Positions 1-6,893 of a stretch of 17,512 nucleotides of DNA are shown piece after piece (the first letter of the stretch is position 1; every line of letters begins with the position of its first letter). The stretch lies in NCBI GenBank assembly GCA_031393795.1, contig JANMWE010000058.1:1-17512 (forward strand), written 5' to 3'. The DNA is from CAMLHU01 sp031393795. Lineage in GTDB: Bacteria; Gemmatimonadota; Gemmatimonadetes; Gemmatimonadales; GWC2-71-9. The notes beneath the pieces are model-generated. The model worked only from the letters and a program-made list of their open reading frames with translations, was not told the DNA's origin and did not search any database. The translations under genes and the position numbers were made by a program.

Positions 1-1265
1 CGCAGCTCCACCATCCGGCTCGTCAGCGGCACTTCCTGCCCACCGATGAGGACGTGCTCGGCCGTGCTCGCGAAATCGAGCGGGTCGGCGCTCCAGACCA
101 CCACGTCGGCGATCTTGCCCGCCTCCAGCGATCCCATCCGGTCGGCCACGTTGAATGCCTGGGCCGGGGCGAGCGTGATGGCGCGGAGCGCGTCCTCCCA
201 CGTCATCCCGTTCCGCACCGCGTTGCCCGCGCTCCAGCGGAGATCGCGGTCTCTGCCGTCGTCATTCTGCGCGATGACGACGTTCACCCCCGCCTGCCGG
301 AGGATCGTCGCGTTGTCGAGCCGGGCGTTGAGTGCATCCCACCGCGGGACGTCGCGCATATTCTGCACCAGCACCGGCACGCCGGCCGCGGCGAGCTGCG
401 GGGCCACCATCCACCCCTCGGCACCCCCGGCAAGGATCAGGTGGAGATGGAACTCCCGCCCCACCCGGAGGGCGCTCTCGATGTCGCTCTTCCGGTCGGC
501 GAGGGCCACCACGAGCAGCTTCCCTTGCAATGCCTGCACGAGGACGTCGAGATCCGCGGGCGGGGCCGCGAGCGGGCGCATCGCGTTCCGACCGTAATCC
601 GCTCGGCGACGGTCGTATTCAAGCGCGTCGGTGAAGAGCTGGCGGATCTTGGCGAGCTCGCCGGAGCGGCTGCCGCCACCGGCGTCACGCCCCTCCTGAC
701 CGAAGCTCATCACCAGCGCCGCGGGGGAGACCCGGATCAGGTCCTCGATCCGGTCCCCGGCGAGGCCGATGATCACGCCCTGGCCGCCGATCAGCCCATC
801 GGTGGGTGCCACGAAGGCGGTGGTCACCCCTTCCATCCGGGCCACCGGGATCGTGGTCGCGGCGGGGTTGAGCCCCTCGGCCACGTTGAACGACGCATTG
901 ATGTCGCCGCTCTGCACATTCTCGCGCGTATCCGAGATGGAGCCGACCTCGACGAGGCCGAGGGTGGTGCCACCGTGGAAGAGTCCGGGGGTCACCCATT
1001 TCCCGGTCGCGTCGATCACCTGGGCGCCGGCCGGCACCGCGACTCCGACGCCCACCTGGACGATCTTGCCGTCCCTGATGAGTACCGTGCCATGCTCGAT
1101 CTTCGGCCCGCTCACCGGGAAGACGGTGCCGCCAGTGATGGCGATCGTCTGGGCCGAAAGGAGTCGGGAGGAGCCAATAAGAGACGAGAGGAGTCCGACG
1201 AGAACTCCAGTCCGGACCACGGACCTCCATGCGCCGAAGCGCCCATGCGCCCATGCGCCGCTCAT
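1..1265 (-). CDS. Amidohydrolase-like protein lacking metal ligands, exported (partial, C-terminus off the left edge)
   Basis: About 421 residues are present and the frame is open through base 1. The ATG at 1265-1263 overlaps the stop of the upstream amidohydrolase as ATGA, so translation is probably coupled. An N-terminal hydrophobic stretch (residues about 16-37, ending LLSA|Q) looks like a signal peptide, implying a periplasmic product. The start of an amidohydrolase fold is clear (GKWVTPGLF at about 88-96; a late SLEAGKIADVVVWSADP segment). The protein aligns along its length with the neighbouring amidohydrolase. Every recognisable metal-ligand site is changed: HxH becomes G99-G-T101, the NHC histidine becomes Leu255, the double His becomes Gly280-Gly281, and the HSD aspartate becomes Asn334. 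I infer a non-catalytic paralogue, perhaps a partner or binding subunit of the intact enzyme. An 8-bp repeat array forms codons 3-13. Confidence 0.85.
   Translation of the reverse strand, partial: MSGAWAHGRFGAWRSVVRTGVLVGLLSSLIGSSRLLSAQTIAITGGTVFPVSGPKIEHGTVLIRDGKIVQVGVGVAVPAGAQVIDATGKWVTPGLFHGGTTLGLVEVGSISDTRENVQSGDINASFNVAEGLNPAATTIPVARMEGVTTAFVAPTDGLIGGQGVIIGLAGDRIEDLIRVSPAALVMSFGQEGRDAGGGSRSGELAKIRQLFTDALEYDRRRADYGRNAMRPLAAPPADLDVLVQALQGKLLVVALADRKSDIESALRVGREFHLHLILAGGAEGWMVAPQLAAAGVPVLVQNMRDVPRWDALNARLDNATILRQAGVNVVIAQNDDGRDRDLRWSAGNAVRNGMTWEDALRAITLAPAQAFNVADRMGSLEAGKIADVVVWSADPLDFASTAEHVLIGGQEVPLTSRMVEL
1228..1259 (-). repeat. Octad word array, 4 x 8 bp, in the 5' end of the amidohydrolase-like gene
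   Basis: Read on the minus strand this is GGCGCATG, GGCGCATG, GGCGCTTC, GGCGCATG, starting 4 nt after the start codon. It encodes the GAWAHGRFGAW part of the signal-peptide n-region. Its length and word structure match the other arrays in this window, but I see no inverted partner here. Confidence 0.85.
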
Positions 1266-2680
1266 CGGCCCACCCCCGGCCGACCGTAGCCCAGGTTGAA
1301 GTCGGTCTGCCACTGATGCGCGGGATCGTTCCGGTCGAAGACCTGCCATCCGTCGTTCCATACCCGTTCCGCCTTGCTGTAGACCGAGAAGGGATCGCCC
1401 GACCAGAGCACCACGTCCGCGGCCTTCCCGGCCTCGAGCGTGCCGGTGGTCGCGTCGATGCCGAGCACCCAGGCCGGATTCGCGGTGATCCAGCGGATCG
1501 CCTGCTCCCGCGTCACCGGGATCCTGGCCTGGTCGCCGGCGTACATCGCCTGTCCTGCCGCCTGGTTGAGCCGCTGGATGCCGTCCTCGCTGTCGGAGTG
1601 GATCACCACGCGACCGCCGGCGGCCTGCACCAGGGCGGCGTTCTCAGGGATCCCGTCGGCCGATTCCATCTTGAATCCCCACCAGTCGTACCAGATCGAC
1701 ACCGCCACGCTGTCGCGCGCGAGCACGTCGGCGATCTTGTATCCCTCCACCGCGTGATGGAACGAGCGGATGTGGAACCCGAACTCGCGCGCGAGGTCGA
1801 GCATCTGCGCCATCTCGTCGGCGCGGTAGCAGTGGTTCTGCACGAAGATCTCCCCGCGGAGCACGCCGGCGAGGGTCTCGTTCCGGAGGTCGCGCTCCGG
1901 CGGATCCCCTTTATGGTCGCGTTGCCACGTGTCCCACCGCTGACGATACCGTTCCGCCGCGAGGTAGGCGCTGCGGTACCCGGCCATGTTCCCCATCCGG
2001 GTCGACGGCCCGCGGCTCTGGTACACCCGCTTGGGGTTCTCACCGCACGCCATCTTCACGCTGTACGGCGCGCCCGGGAATTTCATCTCCTGCACCGTGC
2101 GCGCCGGGATGAGCCGGAGCGTGACCGAGCGGCCCCCGATCAGGTTGGCCGACCCCGGAAGCACTTCGATCACGGTGATCCCGCCCGCCACCGCGAGCGG
2201 CATCTGTGGATCCTGCGGCCACACCGAATGTTCCGCCCACACCTCGGCGGTCACCGGGTTGGTCGCCTCGTTGCCGTCCGATTCCGCAAAGGTCCCTGGG
2301 GCGCCGTAGACGCCGAGGTGACTGTGTGAGTCGATGAGGCCCGGGGTCACCCACTTGCCGGTGCCGTCGATCGTCTCGGCACCGGCAGGTGCGGTCACCG
2401 CATTTCCCACGGCCACGATCTTCCCGTCCGCGAACAGCACGTTGGTGCCGTGGAGCTCTGGCCCAGCGGCCGTGAGCACGTTCGCGTTGCGGATGAAGAC
2501 CGCCCCGTTGGGGCGCCGCTGATAGGTCGAGGGATACTGGGGCCGCTCGAAGCTCATCGTCCCCCGCGCGGCCGGTGTGCCGCCGGCGGGGGTGGGACCA
2601 TTCGGACCTCCGCCGGTGGGTGCGCACGCGAGCGCGACCAGGGCGAGGGTCAGGGGTGTCAGGCGGGTGGACAATGCCAT
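1262..2680 (-). CDS. Amidohydrolase family lipoprotein (imidazolonepropionase-like), intact metal site
   Basis: 472 residues from the ATG at 2680. I prefer this to an upstream TTG at 2728 because it puts a signal peptide directly at the N-terminus, with a lipobox-like ALAC (Cys19) followed by a Gly/Pro/Thr-rich linker, and a GAAGG lies about 10 nt upstream. The metal-dependent amidohydrolase signature is complete: H119-S-H121 after TPGLID, H283 (QNHC), H308-H309 (SFHH) and D363 (HSDSED), then the closing AGKAADVVLWSGDP segment typical of the fold. It is probably anchored in the envelope and hydrolyses a cyclic amide or peptide-like substrate; the substrate cannot be read from sequence. It lies 37 nt downstream of the exported protein at 2718 and is coupled by ATGA to its degenerate paralogue. 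Confidence 0.9.
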   Translation of the reverse strand: MALSTRLTPLTLALVALACAPTGGGPNGPTPAGGTPAARGTMSFERPQYPSTYQRRPNGAVFIRNANVLTAAGPELHGTNVLFADGKIVAVGNAVTAPAGAETIDGTGKWVTPGLIDSHSHLGVYGAPGTFAESDGNEATNPVTAEVWAEHSVWPQDPQMPLAVAGGITVIEVLPGSANLIGGRSVTLRLIPARTVQEMKFPGAPYSVKMACGENPKRVYQSRGPSTRMGNMAGYRSAYLAAERYRQRWDTWQRDHKGDPPERDLRNETLAGVLRGEIFVQNHCYRADEMAQMLDLAREFGFHIRSFHHAVEGYKIADVLARDSVAVSIWYDWWGFKMESADGIPENAALVQAAGGRVVIHSDSEDGIQRLNQAAGQAMYAGDQARIPVTREQAIRWITANPAWVLGIDATTGTLEAGKAADVVLWSGDPFSVYSKAERVWNDGWQVFDRNDPAHQWQTDFNLGYGRPGVGR

Positions 2681-2717
2681 AGTGGGAAGACCTTCAGGTG
2701 GACGGGAATGGAAGCCT

Positions 2718-3437
2718 TCAATGCTCAAGGAGGTAGGTGATCCCGACGCCGGTGAACTCCATCCGGACGAGGCGGTGCGGCGAGGACTGCGAGATGTAGT
2801 ACCGGACCGGCGAGGCGCCGCCGGTGACGTCCACCTCCCACGCCTCCACCGTGCCCGAGCGGAGGGCCACCGACGCCGAGCCTCGGACCGCGAAGGTCAC
2901 GCTCCGGATGACGTTCTCCTGGCCGGAGAAGACCGGAAAGGTCCAATGCACTCCGTCGGCCCAGGGGAGCGCGGGGAGATAGAGCAGGAGCGCGTTGTCA
3001 TCGATGGTGCCGGGCGGCAGCAGCGTGTCCGCCACCACCGAGATCGAACGCACCTGGCTTGTATCGACCGGAGCGGCGGAGTCCGGCAAGAGGCCCGTGA
3101 TGCTCGCGACGGTCACGCCCCGTACCCGGTTGCGACGGTACTCCAGCGATGCCCGGATCTGGATCCCGGTGGTCACCCCGCCGAGCTGCACCCGCCGGAG
3201 CTTCCCGGCGCGATCGACCAGGACTTCGGTGCGCTGCTGCGCCAGCTCGCCGAGCGAGAGCTGGTCGGTCATCTGCAGGCCGTCGTCCGCCAGGGCCACC
3301 CGCGACGTGTACCACCCGAGCACACGCCCCTGCACGCTCACGACCATGCTGTCCTGCCGCGGCTGCAGAAGGGCCGGATCGTACGGAAGCTGTGCGACGG
3401 CTGCCCGCGCCGGTCCCAACAGGGCGGCACCGACCAC
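2718..3437 (-). CDS. Exported protein of unknown function
   Basis: About 239 residues from a GTG at 3437. I do not recognise the family with certainty; its mainly beta pattern and the ending PVRYYISQSSPHRLVRMEF recall periplasmic DUF3108-type proteins, but this is only an impression. The N-terminus ends in an export-like AAVAQ site. The frame stays open upstream as LKRLTRWSSCAVVGAALLGP, a better signal peptide, but it contains no ATG, GTG or TTG, only CTG (3470) and ATT (3473), so the true start is uncertain. The gene ends 37 nt before the amidohydrolase lipoprotein and is probably in the same operon. Confidence 0.7.
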   Translation of the reverse strand: MVGAALLGPARAAVAQLPYDPALLQPRQDSMVVSVQGRVLGWYTSRVALADDGLQMTDQLSLGELAQQRTEVLVDRAGKLRRVQLGGVTTGIQIRASLEYRRNRVRGVTVASITGLLPDSAAPVDTSQVRSISVVADTLLPPGTIDDNALLLYLPALPWADGVHWTFPVFSGQENVIRSVTFAVRGSASVALRSGTVEAWEVDVTGGASPVRYYISQSSPHRLVRMEFTGVGITYLLEH

Positions 3438-3526
3438 CGCGCAGGAGCTCCAGCGGGTCAGGCGTTTCAGAATGGGTCTCGGGAGGAGTATGTCGAAAGG
3501 TGCGGAGGGCCGGGCAGGGCGTCTAG

Positions 3527-3575
3527 TGGGTGAGGGGTAAGGGGTGAGGGGTAAGGGGTGAGGGGTAAGGGGGGA
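3527..3575 (+). repeat. Heptad array, 7 x 7 bp, G-quadruplex-like
   Basis: Seven consecutive 7-bp words: TGGGTGA, then GGGGTAA and GGGGTGA alternating, ending GGGGGGA. Six runs of at least four G recur at an exact 7-bp spacing. An inverted partner lies at 3601-3631; for example 3549-3563 is a perfect 15-bp reverse complement of 3611-3625. Confidence 0.9.
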
Positions 3576-3600
3576 GGTGTTCGTGCCACTGGCGATCCGA

Positions 3601-3631
3601 CCCCCTCACTCCTCACCCCTTACCCGTTACC
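3601..3631 (-). repeat. Inverted partner arm of the 3527 heptad array
   Basis: Read on the minus strand this is a run of TAACGGG, TAAGGGG, TGAGGAG, TGAGGGG words. It pairs with the 3527-3575 array across about 25 bases to give a long hairpin. It contains the stop codon (3613-3615) of the phosphodiesterase gene. There is no U-tract, so it is not a standard intrinsic terminator, though it could protect a 3' end or attenuate read-through. Confidence 0.8.
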
Positions 3632-4299
3632 GCAGTTCGGATCCGTTCCGGGTAGTTCCCGCAGATCCCGTCCACGCCGAGGCGCACCAGTCGCGCGATC
3701 TCGGACGATTCGTTCGCGGTCCAAGCGATGATCTTCTTCCCGGCGCGGTGGAGCGTGTCCACCATCGCCTGGTCGATCAACTCGGTCTCCTGCCAGAGCG
3801 TGTCCGCGCCGACCGCCGCGAGCGGTCCCAGCAGGTCCAGCGGATAGCTCGACTGCAACGCCCCCCGACGGAGGAGTGGCGCCCCCGCACCGAGCCGCGC
3901 GATGATCCGGTGATCGAACCCGTGGATGGCGTAGCGCTCTGGAGATGGGCCGGCCCGCATAACTTGCAGGAGACGTCCATCCCACTCCGGGGCGAGGGTC
4001 TTCACCTCGATCCACACCTCGAACGGCCCGAGCTCCTCGAGGACCTGGCCGAGGGTCGGGATCGGCTCCCCGTTCGGGAGCCGATGGCCCACGAAGGCAT
4101 CGTGCCGGAACTCCCCGATGGCGCCGATCCCGGGCACCTCCCGGTCGTGATGCACCAGCAGCACCCCGTCCTTGGTGGCGTGGATGTCGAGCTCCACGCC
4201 GTCGGCGCGGAGCTTCTTCGCCAGGGCGAAGGCCGAGAGGGAGTTCTGGTACGCGTGCCCGGAGGCGCCGCGATGGGCGATGACCTGCGGGATCACCAT
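3613..4299 (-). CDS. Glycerophosphodiester phosphodiesterase (GDPD family, UgpQ-like)
   Basis: 228 residues from the ATG at 4299 (MVIPQVIAHRG). The open frame extends upstream, but its Arg-rich sequence is not family-like and would overlap the divergent sigma gene. Expected GDPD landmarks are present: the HRG motif near residue 9, VELDIHATKDGVLLVHHD (catalytic Glu, Asp and His) at about 34-51, WIEVK in the middle and KIIAWTANE near the end, closing with GICGNYPERI. No signal peptide is seen, so it is probably cytoplasmic and hydrolyses glycerophosphodiesters to glycerol-3-phosphate plus an alcohol. It is divergent from the sigma factor gene. Its stop codon lies inside a heptad hairpin arm. 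Confidence 0.9.
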   Translation of the reverse strand: MVIPQVIAHRGASGHAYQNSLSAFALAKKLRADGVELDIHATKDGVLLVHHDREVPGIGAIGEFRHDAFVGHRLPNGEPIPTLGQVLEELGPFEVWIEVKTLAPEWDGRLLQVMRAGPSPERYAIHGFDHRIIARLGAGAPLLRRGALQSSYPLDLLGPLAAVGADTLWQETELIDQAMVDTLHRAGKKIIAWTANESSEIARLVRLGVDGICGNYPERIRTAVTGKG

Positions 4300-4364
4300 T
4301 GGCCGGAGGGGTGGAAGTCCCGGTAGCTTAACATCTTCTGCGCCCCCCCGTCTCCCCAGGACCG
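4300..4364. promoter_or_regulatory. Divergent intergenic region between GDPD and ECF sigma genes
   Basis: 65 bp that should hold promoters in both directions. A GGAAGT at 4313-4318 resembles an ECF -35 element facing the sigma gene, which could allow autoregulation. TTAAGCT-like AT-rich sequence near 4325-4331 is the only other promoter-like stretch. Both assignments are weak. Confidence 0.25.
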
Positions 4365-4913
4365 ATGCCCCTGCCGGCAGAGTCGACCTCCCCGAGCGAT
4401 CAGGACCTCGTCGCCGCCTACCGGTCGGGCGACGAGCGGGCGGCAGCGCGCCTCGTCGAACGTCACTCACCGTCGGTGGCCCGGTTCCTCTACAGCAGTG
4501 GCGCCACGCGGGACGAACTCGACGATCTGGTGCAGGAGACGATGTTCCGGGCCTTCCGCCGGCTCGATTCGTGGCGCGGCGATTCCGGAATCCGGAGCTG
4601 GCTCTTCTCGATCGCGGGAAATCTCCTCAAGGACGAAGCCCGGAAACGGAAAGGGCGCACGGTCCTCTCCTTGGCCGACCACGACGCGCCTTCGCACACC
4701 GGTCCGGATCACGAGCTCGAGGCGGAGGAAGCGGGAGAACGGATCCGGGCCGGCCTGCTGACGCTGCCGCGGTTGCAGCGGGAGGTTTTCCTCCGACGGG
4801 TCCAACTGGGCGAAGGCTACGATGCGATCGCCGTCGCGCTCGGCACGACCACCGGGGCGGCCCGGGTGCATTACCATCATGCCGTCAAACGATTGAAGGA
4901 GCTCGTCCGATGA
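4365..4913 (+). CDS. ECF-type RNA polymerase sigma factor
   Basis: 182 residues. Region 2 is clear: SDQDLVAAYRSGDERAAARLVERH, the DDLVQETMFRAFRRLDSWRG core segment at about 47-66, and SGIRSWLFSIAGNLLKDEARKR for -10 recognition. Region 4 follows with LPRLQREVFLRRVQLGEGYDAIAVALGTTTGAARVHYHHAVKRLKEL, a helix-turn-helix for the -35 element. There is no region 1 or 3 and length is normal for the ECF class. An AGGA lies just upstream of the ATG. It overlaps the anti-sigma gene by ATGA, so the two are probably made in balance. Target genes are unknown; the coupled periplasmic protein suggests envelope stress. Confidence 0.95.
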   Translation: MPLPAESTSPSDQDLVAAYRSGDERAAARLVERHSPSVARFLYSSGATRDELDDLVQETMFRAFRRLDSWRGDSGIRSWLFSIAGNLLKDEARKRKGRTVLSLADHDAPSHTGPDHELEAEEAGERIRAGLLTLPRLQREVFLRRVQLGEGYDAIAVALGTTTGAARVHYHHAVKRLKELVR

Positions 4914-5416
4914 GCGGAACGATCCACGAGCAGCTGCAGGACCGGATGCCCGAGGTGGCGCGGGGGAGCGCGACCTGGGACGCCGCGGAGCAGGCGCACC
5001 TCGAGGCGTGCACCGACTGTCGCGCCGAGTGGGAGCTGATCCGCGCCGCGGTCGGGGTGGGTGAACGGGTCGAGCGGGAGTTCGACGCTGTCGGCGCCGC
5101 CCGCGCCGTCACCGAACGACTCCGGCAGCCGCGTGCGCTCCATCGTCGTCCGGCAGTGCGCACCCTCGTTGTCCTCGCCGCGGCCGCCGCGATCGCCTTC
5201 GTCTTTTTCCGGCCTGTCGTCCCGATGCCTTCGACCCCCGCGGCAGCGGAGGCGCGGCTGCTCCCCGAACTCGACTCGCTGAACGTCGCTGAACTCACGC
5301 TCCTCGCCGATGCCATCGAACCGCCCCTGGCGGAGACCCCGCTCGGCGCCGATCCCGCACTCACCGATCTCGACACCACCCAGCTCACCCGCGTCCTGCG
5401 GTCCTTGGAGGGATGA
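4910..5416 (+). CDS. Zinc-type anti-sigma factor, single-pass membrane protein
   Basis: 168 residues from the ATG overlapping the sigma stop (ATGA). The N-terminal cytoplasmic part has the ZAS signature H30-x3-C34-x2-C37 (HLEACTDC), expected to bind zinc and hold the sigma factor. One transmembrane segment spans about 84-100 (TLVVLAAAAAIAFVFF), followed by a short periplasmic domain rich in Leu, Glu and Asp. The open frame extends far upstream to 4172, but that part overlaps the sigma gene in another frame and is not coding. It overlaps the next gene by ATGA. Confidence 0.9.
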   Translation: MSGTIHEQLQDRMPEVARGSATWDAAEQAHLEACTDCRAEWELIRAAVGVGERVEREFDAVGAARAVTERLRQPRALHRRPAVRTLVVLAAAAAIAFVFFRPVVPMPSTPAAAEARLLPELDSLNVAELTLLADAIEPPLAETPLGADPALTDLDTTQLTRVLRSLEG

Positions 5417-5910
5417 TGCGTTCGACCACCACCACACTGCTGCTCCTCGCGGCGTTCGGCGGCCCACTCGCGGCCCAGGGGATCCCCGACGACACCGTCG
5501 CCCCCCGCCTTCGCCAGCGGATCGAGGCGAACTTCCGCGCCGCGGCGCGGGAGGAGCTCGGACTCACCGACGACCAGGCCGACAAGGTCTTCGCGGTCGG
5601 GGTCCGGTACGCCTCGCGCCGGCGCGACCTCGAGGCAGCGCATCGGGGGATGAATGAACAGCTCGCGGGCGAGCTCCGTCCCGGCGTCGCCGCCAACAAC
5701 GGGGCCATCACGCGCGCCTTGGACAGTATCGGCACGCTCCAAGTGACCCAGGCGCGGCTCTTTGGTGACGAACAGCGCGACTTGGCGGCCATCCTCACTC
5801 CGGTGCAGCGCGGTCAGCTCTACCGGATGCGCGCGCGGCTCGCCGACCGGATCACGACCTTGCGGGAGGAACGGATGCAGCGGCGCCCGGGGATGCTGCG
5901 CAGGCCGTGA
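5413..5910 (+). CDS. Spy/CpxP-like periplasmic protein of the sigma module
   Basis: 165 residues with a signal peptide (MMRSTTTTLLLLAAFGGPLAAQ). The mature part is helical and charged, with two LT-x-x-Q-type segments (ELGLTDDQADKVFAV at about 49-63 and AILTPVQRGQLYRM at about 126-139), as in the Spy/CpxP/ZraP class of periplasmic chaperones and stress sensors. Two adjacent ATGs (5413 and 5416) are possible; GGAGG at 5408-5412 favours the second. The coupling to the anti-sigma gene suggests that this protein either signals to it or is a target of the stress response. Family assignment is by pattern only. Confidence 0.7.
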   Translation: MMRSTTTTLLLLAAFGGPLAAQGIPDDTVAPRLRQRIEANFRAAAREELGLTDDQADKVFAVGVRYASRRRDLEAAHRGMNEQLAGELRPGVAANNGAITRALDSIGTLQVTQARLFGDEQRDLAAILTPVQRGQLYRMRARLADRITTLREERMQRRPGMLRRP

Positions 5911-5918
5911 AAAGAGGG

Positions 5919-6075
5919 GCGAGGGGTGACTGCAAGTGGCGAGGGGTGACTGCAAGTGGTGAGGGGCGAGTGCAAGTTGTGAGTGGGCGTGAGAGCGAAA
6001 AGCGCGCGAGGGGGGCACATCCCTTGCGCGCTCTCTCGCTTTTGACACTCTCGTCACTTGCACGCACCCCTTTTC
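5919..6075. repeat. 20-bp tandem word array with inverted partner between convergent genes
   Basis: Four consecutive 20-bp units start at 5919, 5939, 5959 and 5979; the first two are identical and the later two increasingly diverged. Each divides into words GCGAGGG/GTGACTGCAAGTG or, shifted, 7+7+6 (GTGGCGA, GGGGTGA, CTGCAA). The other arm (about 6013-6075) carries inverted versions, including TTGCGCGCTCTCTCGCTTTT, which gives a long imperfect hairpin. It fills the 166 bp between two convergent stop codons, where a two-way terminator would be expected, but no T-tract terminator is seen. Confidence 0.85.
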
Positions 6076-6076
6076 G

Positions 6077-6625
6077 CTAGGCATTCCTGTACCGCTCGAT
6101 CCCCGCGAGGATCATCTCCTTGGCCTTGGCGGCGCCCTCGAAGCCGTTGGTGACGGTGGTGCCTCCCTCGAGGTTCTTGTAGACCTGGAAGAAGTGTTCG
6201 ATCTCGAGCAGGGCGTGGGGCGGCAGGTCCTTCAGGTCGTGCATCGGCTCGGTGTACGGGTCGCTCGGCGCCACCGCGATGATCTTCTCGTCGTTCCGCC
6301 CCTTGTCGACCAGGTGGAACACCCCGACCGGCCGTGCCTCGACCAGGCAGCCGGTGAAGAGGGGTATCGTGGTCCAGAGCAGGACGTCGAGTGGATCGTC
6401 GTCTTCGGCGTAGGTGCGGGGGATGAAGCCGTAGCACCCCGGATAGTGGACGCTCGAATGGAGCACCCGGTCGAGCTTGAAGAGCCCCGAGGGCTTGTCG
6501 AGCTCGTACTTATTGCGGGAATTGGTCGGGATCTCGACCACGACCGTGATCTGGTCGGGAGGGCGGGGGCCCGGTTCGAGGTCGTGCCAAGGATGCAGGC
6601 CCGGGGTGGGGGGGCGTTTCAGCAT
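6077..6625 (-). CDS. ppa: Inorganic pyrophosphatase, family I
   Basis: 182 residues from the ATG at 6625 (MLKRPPTPG); the frame is open further upstream but reads through repeat DNA. It hydrolyses pyrophosphate to two phosphates in the cytoplasm, driving biosynthetic reactions forward. Landmarks of soluble family I enzymes are all present: EIPTNSRNKYE at about 31-41, HYPGCYGFIPRTYAEDDDPLDVLLW at about 58-82 with the metal-binding Asp cluster, then DEKIIAVAPSDP and EHFFQVYKNLEGG. Length is normal. It is convergent to the Spy-like gene and is flanked on both sides by repeat arrays that share the 12-mer GGCGAGTGCAAG. Any promoter must lie in or next to the upstream array. Confidence 0.96.
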   Translation of the reverse strand: MLKRPPTPGLHPWHDLEPGPRPPDQITVVVEIPTNSRNKYELDKPSGLFKLDRVLHSSVHYPGCYGFIPRTYAEDDDPLDVLLWTTIPLFTGCLVEARPVGVFHLVDKGRNDEKIIAVAPSDPYTEPMHDLKDLPPHALLEIEHFFQVYKNLEGGTTVTNGFEGAAKAKEMILAGIERYRNA

Positions 6626-6637
6626 CCCTGAAGCTAC

Positions 6638-6779
6638 GAGTGGCGAGTGCAAGGCGCGAGTTGGCAACAAGCGTGCAAGGGCGGAAGGGGTCAGACGCAG
6701 CTCGCCGCTCTCTCGCTTCCGCGCCCGCTCGCCGCTTGCACTCGCCCCTTGCCCCTGGCACTCCCCCCTCGCCACTTTG
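6638..6779. repeat. Degenerate word array with inverted arms between ppa and tRNA-Leu
   Basis: The left arm contains GGCGAGTGCAAG at 6642-6653 and its exact reverse complement lies at 6735-6746. Further words such as GTGGCGA, GTGCCAG and GGGCAAG follow on the right arm read in reverse. The same 12-mer occurs at 5965-5976 in the array on the other side of ppa. I see no convincing promoter hexamers within this divergent gap, though promoters for both ppa and the tRNA would be expected here. Confidence 0.8.
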
Positions 6780-6786
6780 AGGGGCA

Positions 6787-6872
6787 GCCCGGGTGGCGGA
6801 ACTGGCAGACGCAGAGGACTCAAAATCCTCCGAGGTTCACCCCTCATGCGGGTTCGATTCCCGCCTCGGGCA
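6787..6872 (+). tRNA. tRNA-Leu (anticodon CAA)
   Basis: 86 nt folding as a class II tRNA. The acceptor arm GCCCGGG pairs with CTCGGGC (one G-U), with discriminator A at 6872. The D-arm region GTGGCGGAACTGGCAGAC is canonical. The anticodon arm is GAGGA-CTCAAAA-TCCTC, giving anticodon CAA for UUG codons. There is a long variable arm (GAGG...CCCTC) and a T-arm GCGGGTTCGATTCCCGC. The 3' CCA is not encoded. The long variable arm and anticodon both fit leucine. It is probably co-transcribed with pepA, which begins 22 nt downstream. Confidence 0.97.
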
Positions 6873-6893
6873 TCCCCTGACATCGATCTACCC

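Noticed and set aside
54..2329. Long plus-strand open frames (411 and 366 codons) opposite the amidohydrolases
   Set aside because: Their translations are Arg/His/Pro-rich with no recognisable domain, while the minus strand encodes clear amidohydrolases. They are antisense shadows in G+C-rich DNA.
3527..3631. CRISPR array
   Set aside because: Words are 7 bp with no spacers and no cas genes; the structure is tandem words plus an inverted arm.
4172..4909. N-terminal extension of the anti-sigma frame
   Set aside because: It overlaps the sigma gene out of frame and the divergent GDPD start; the ATGA-coupled ATG at 4910 gives a normal ZAS protein.
5911..6076. Standard intrinsic terminator between convergent genes
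   Set aside because: A hairpin is present but is very long and imperfect, and no T-tract follows it in either direction.
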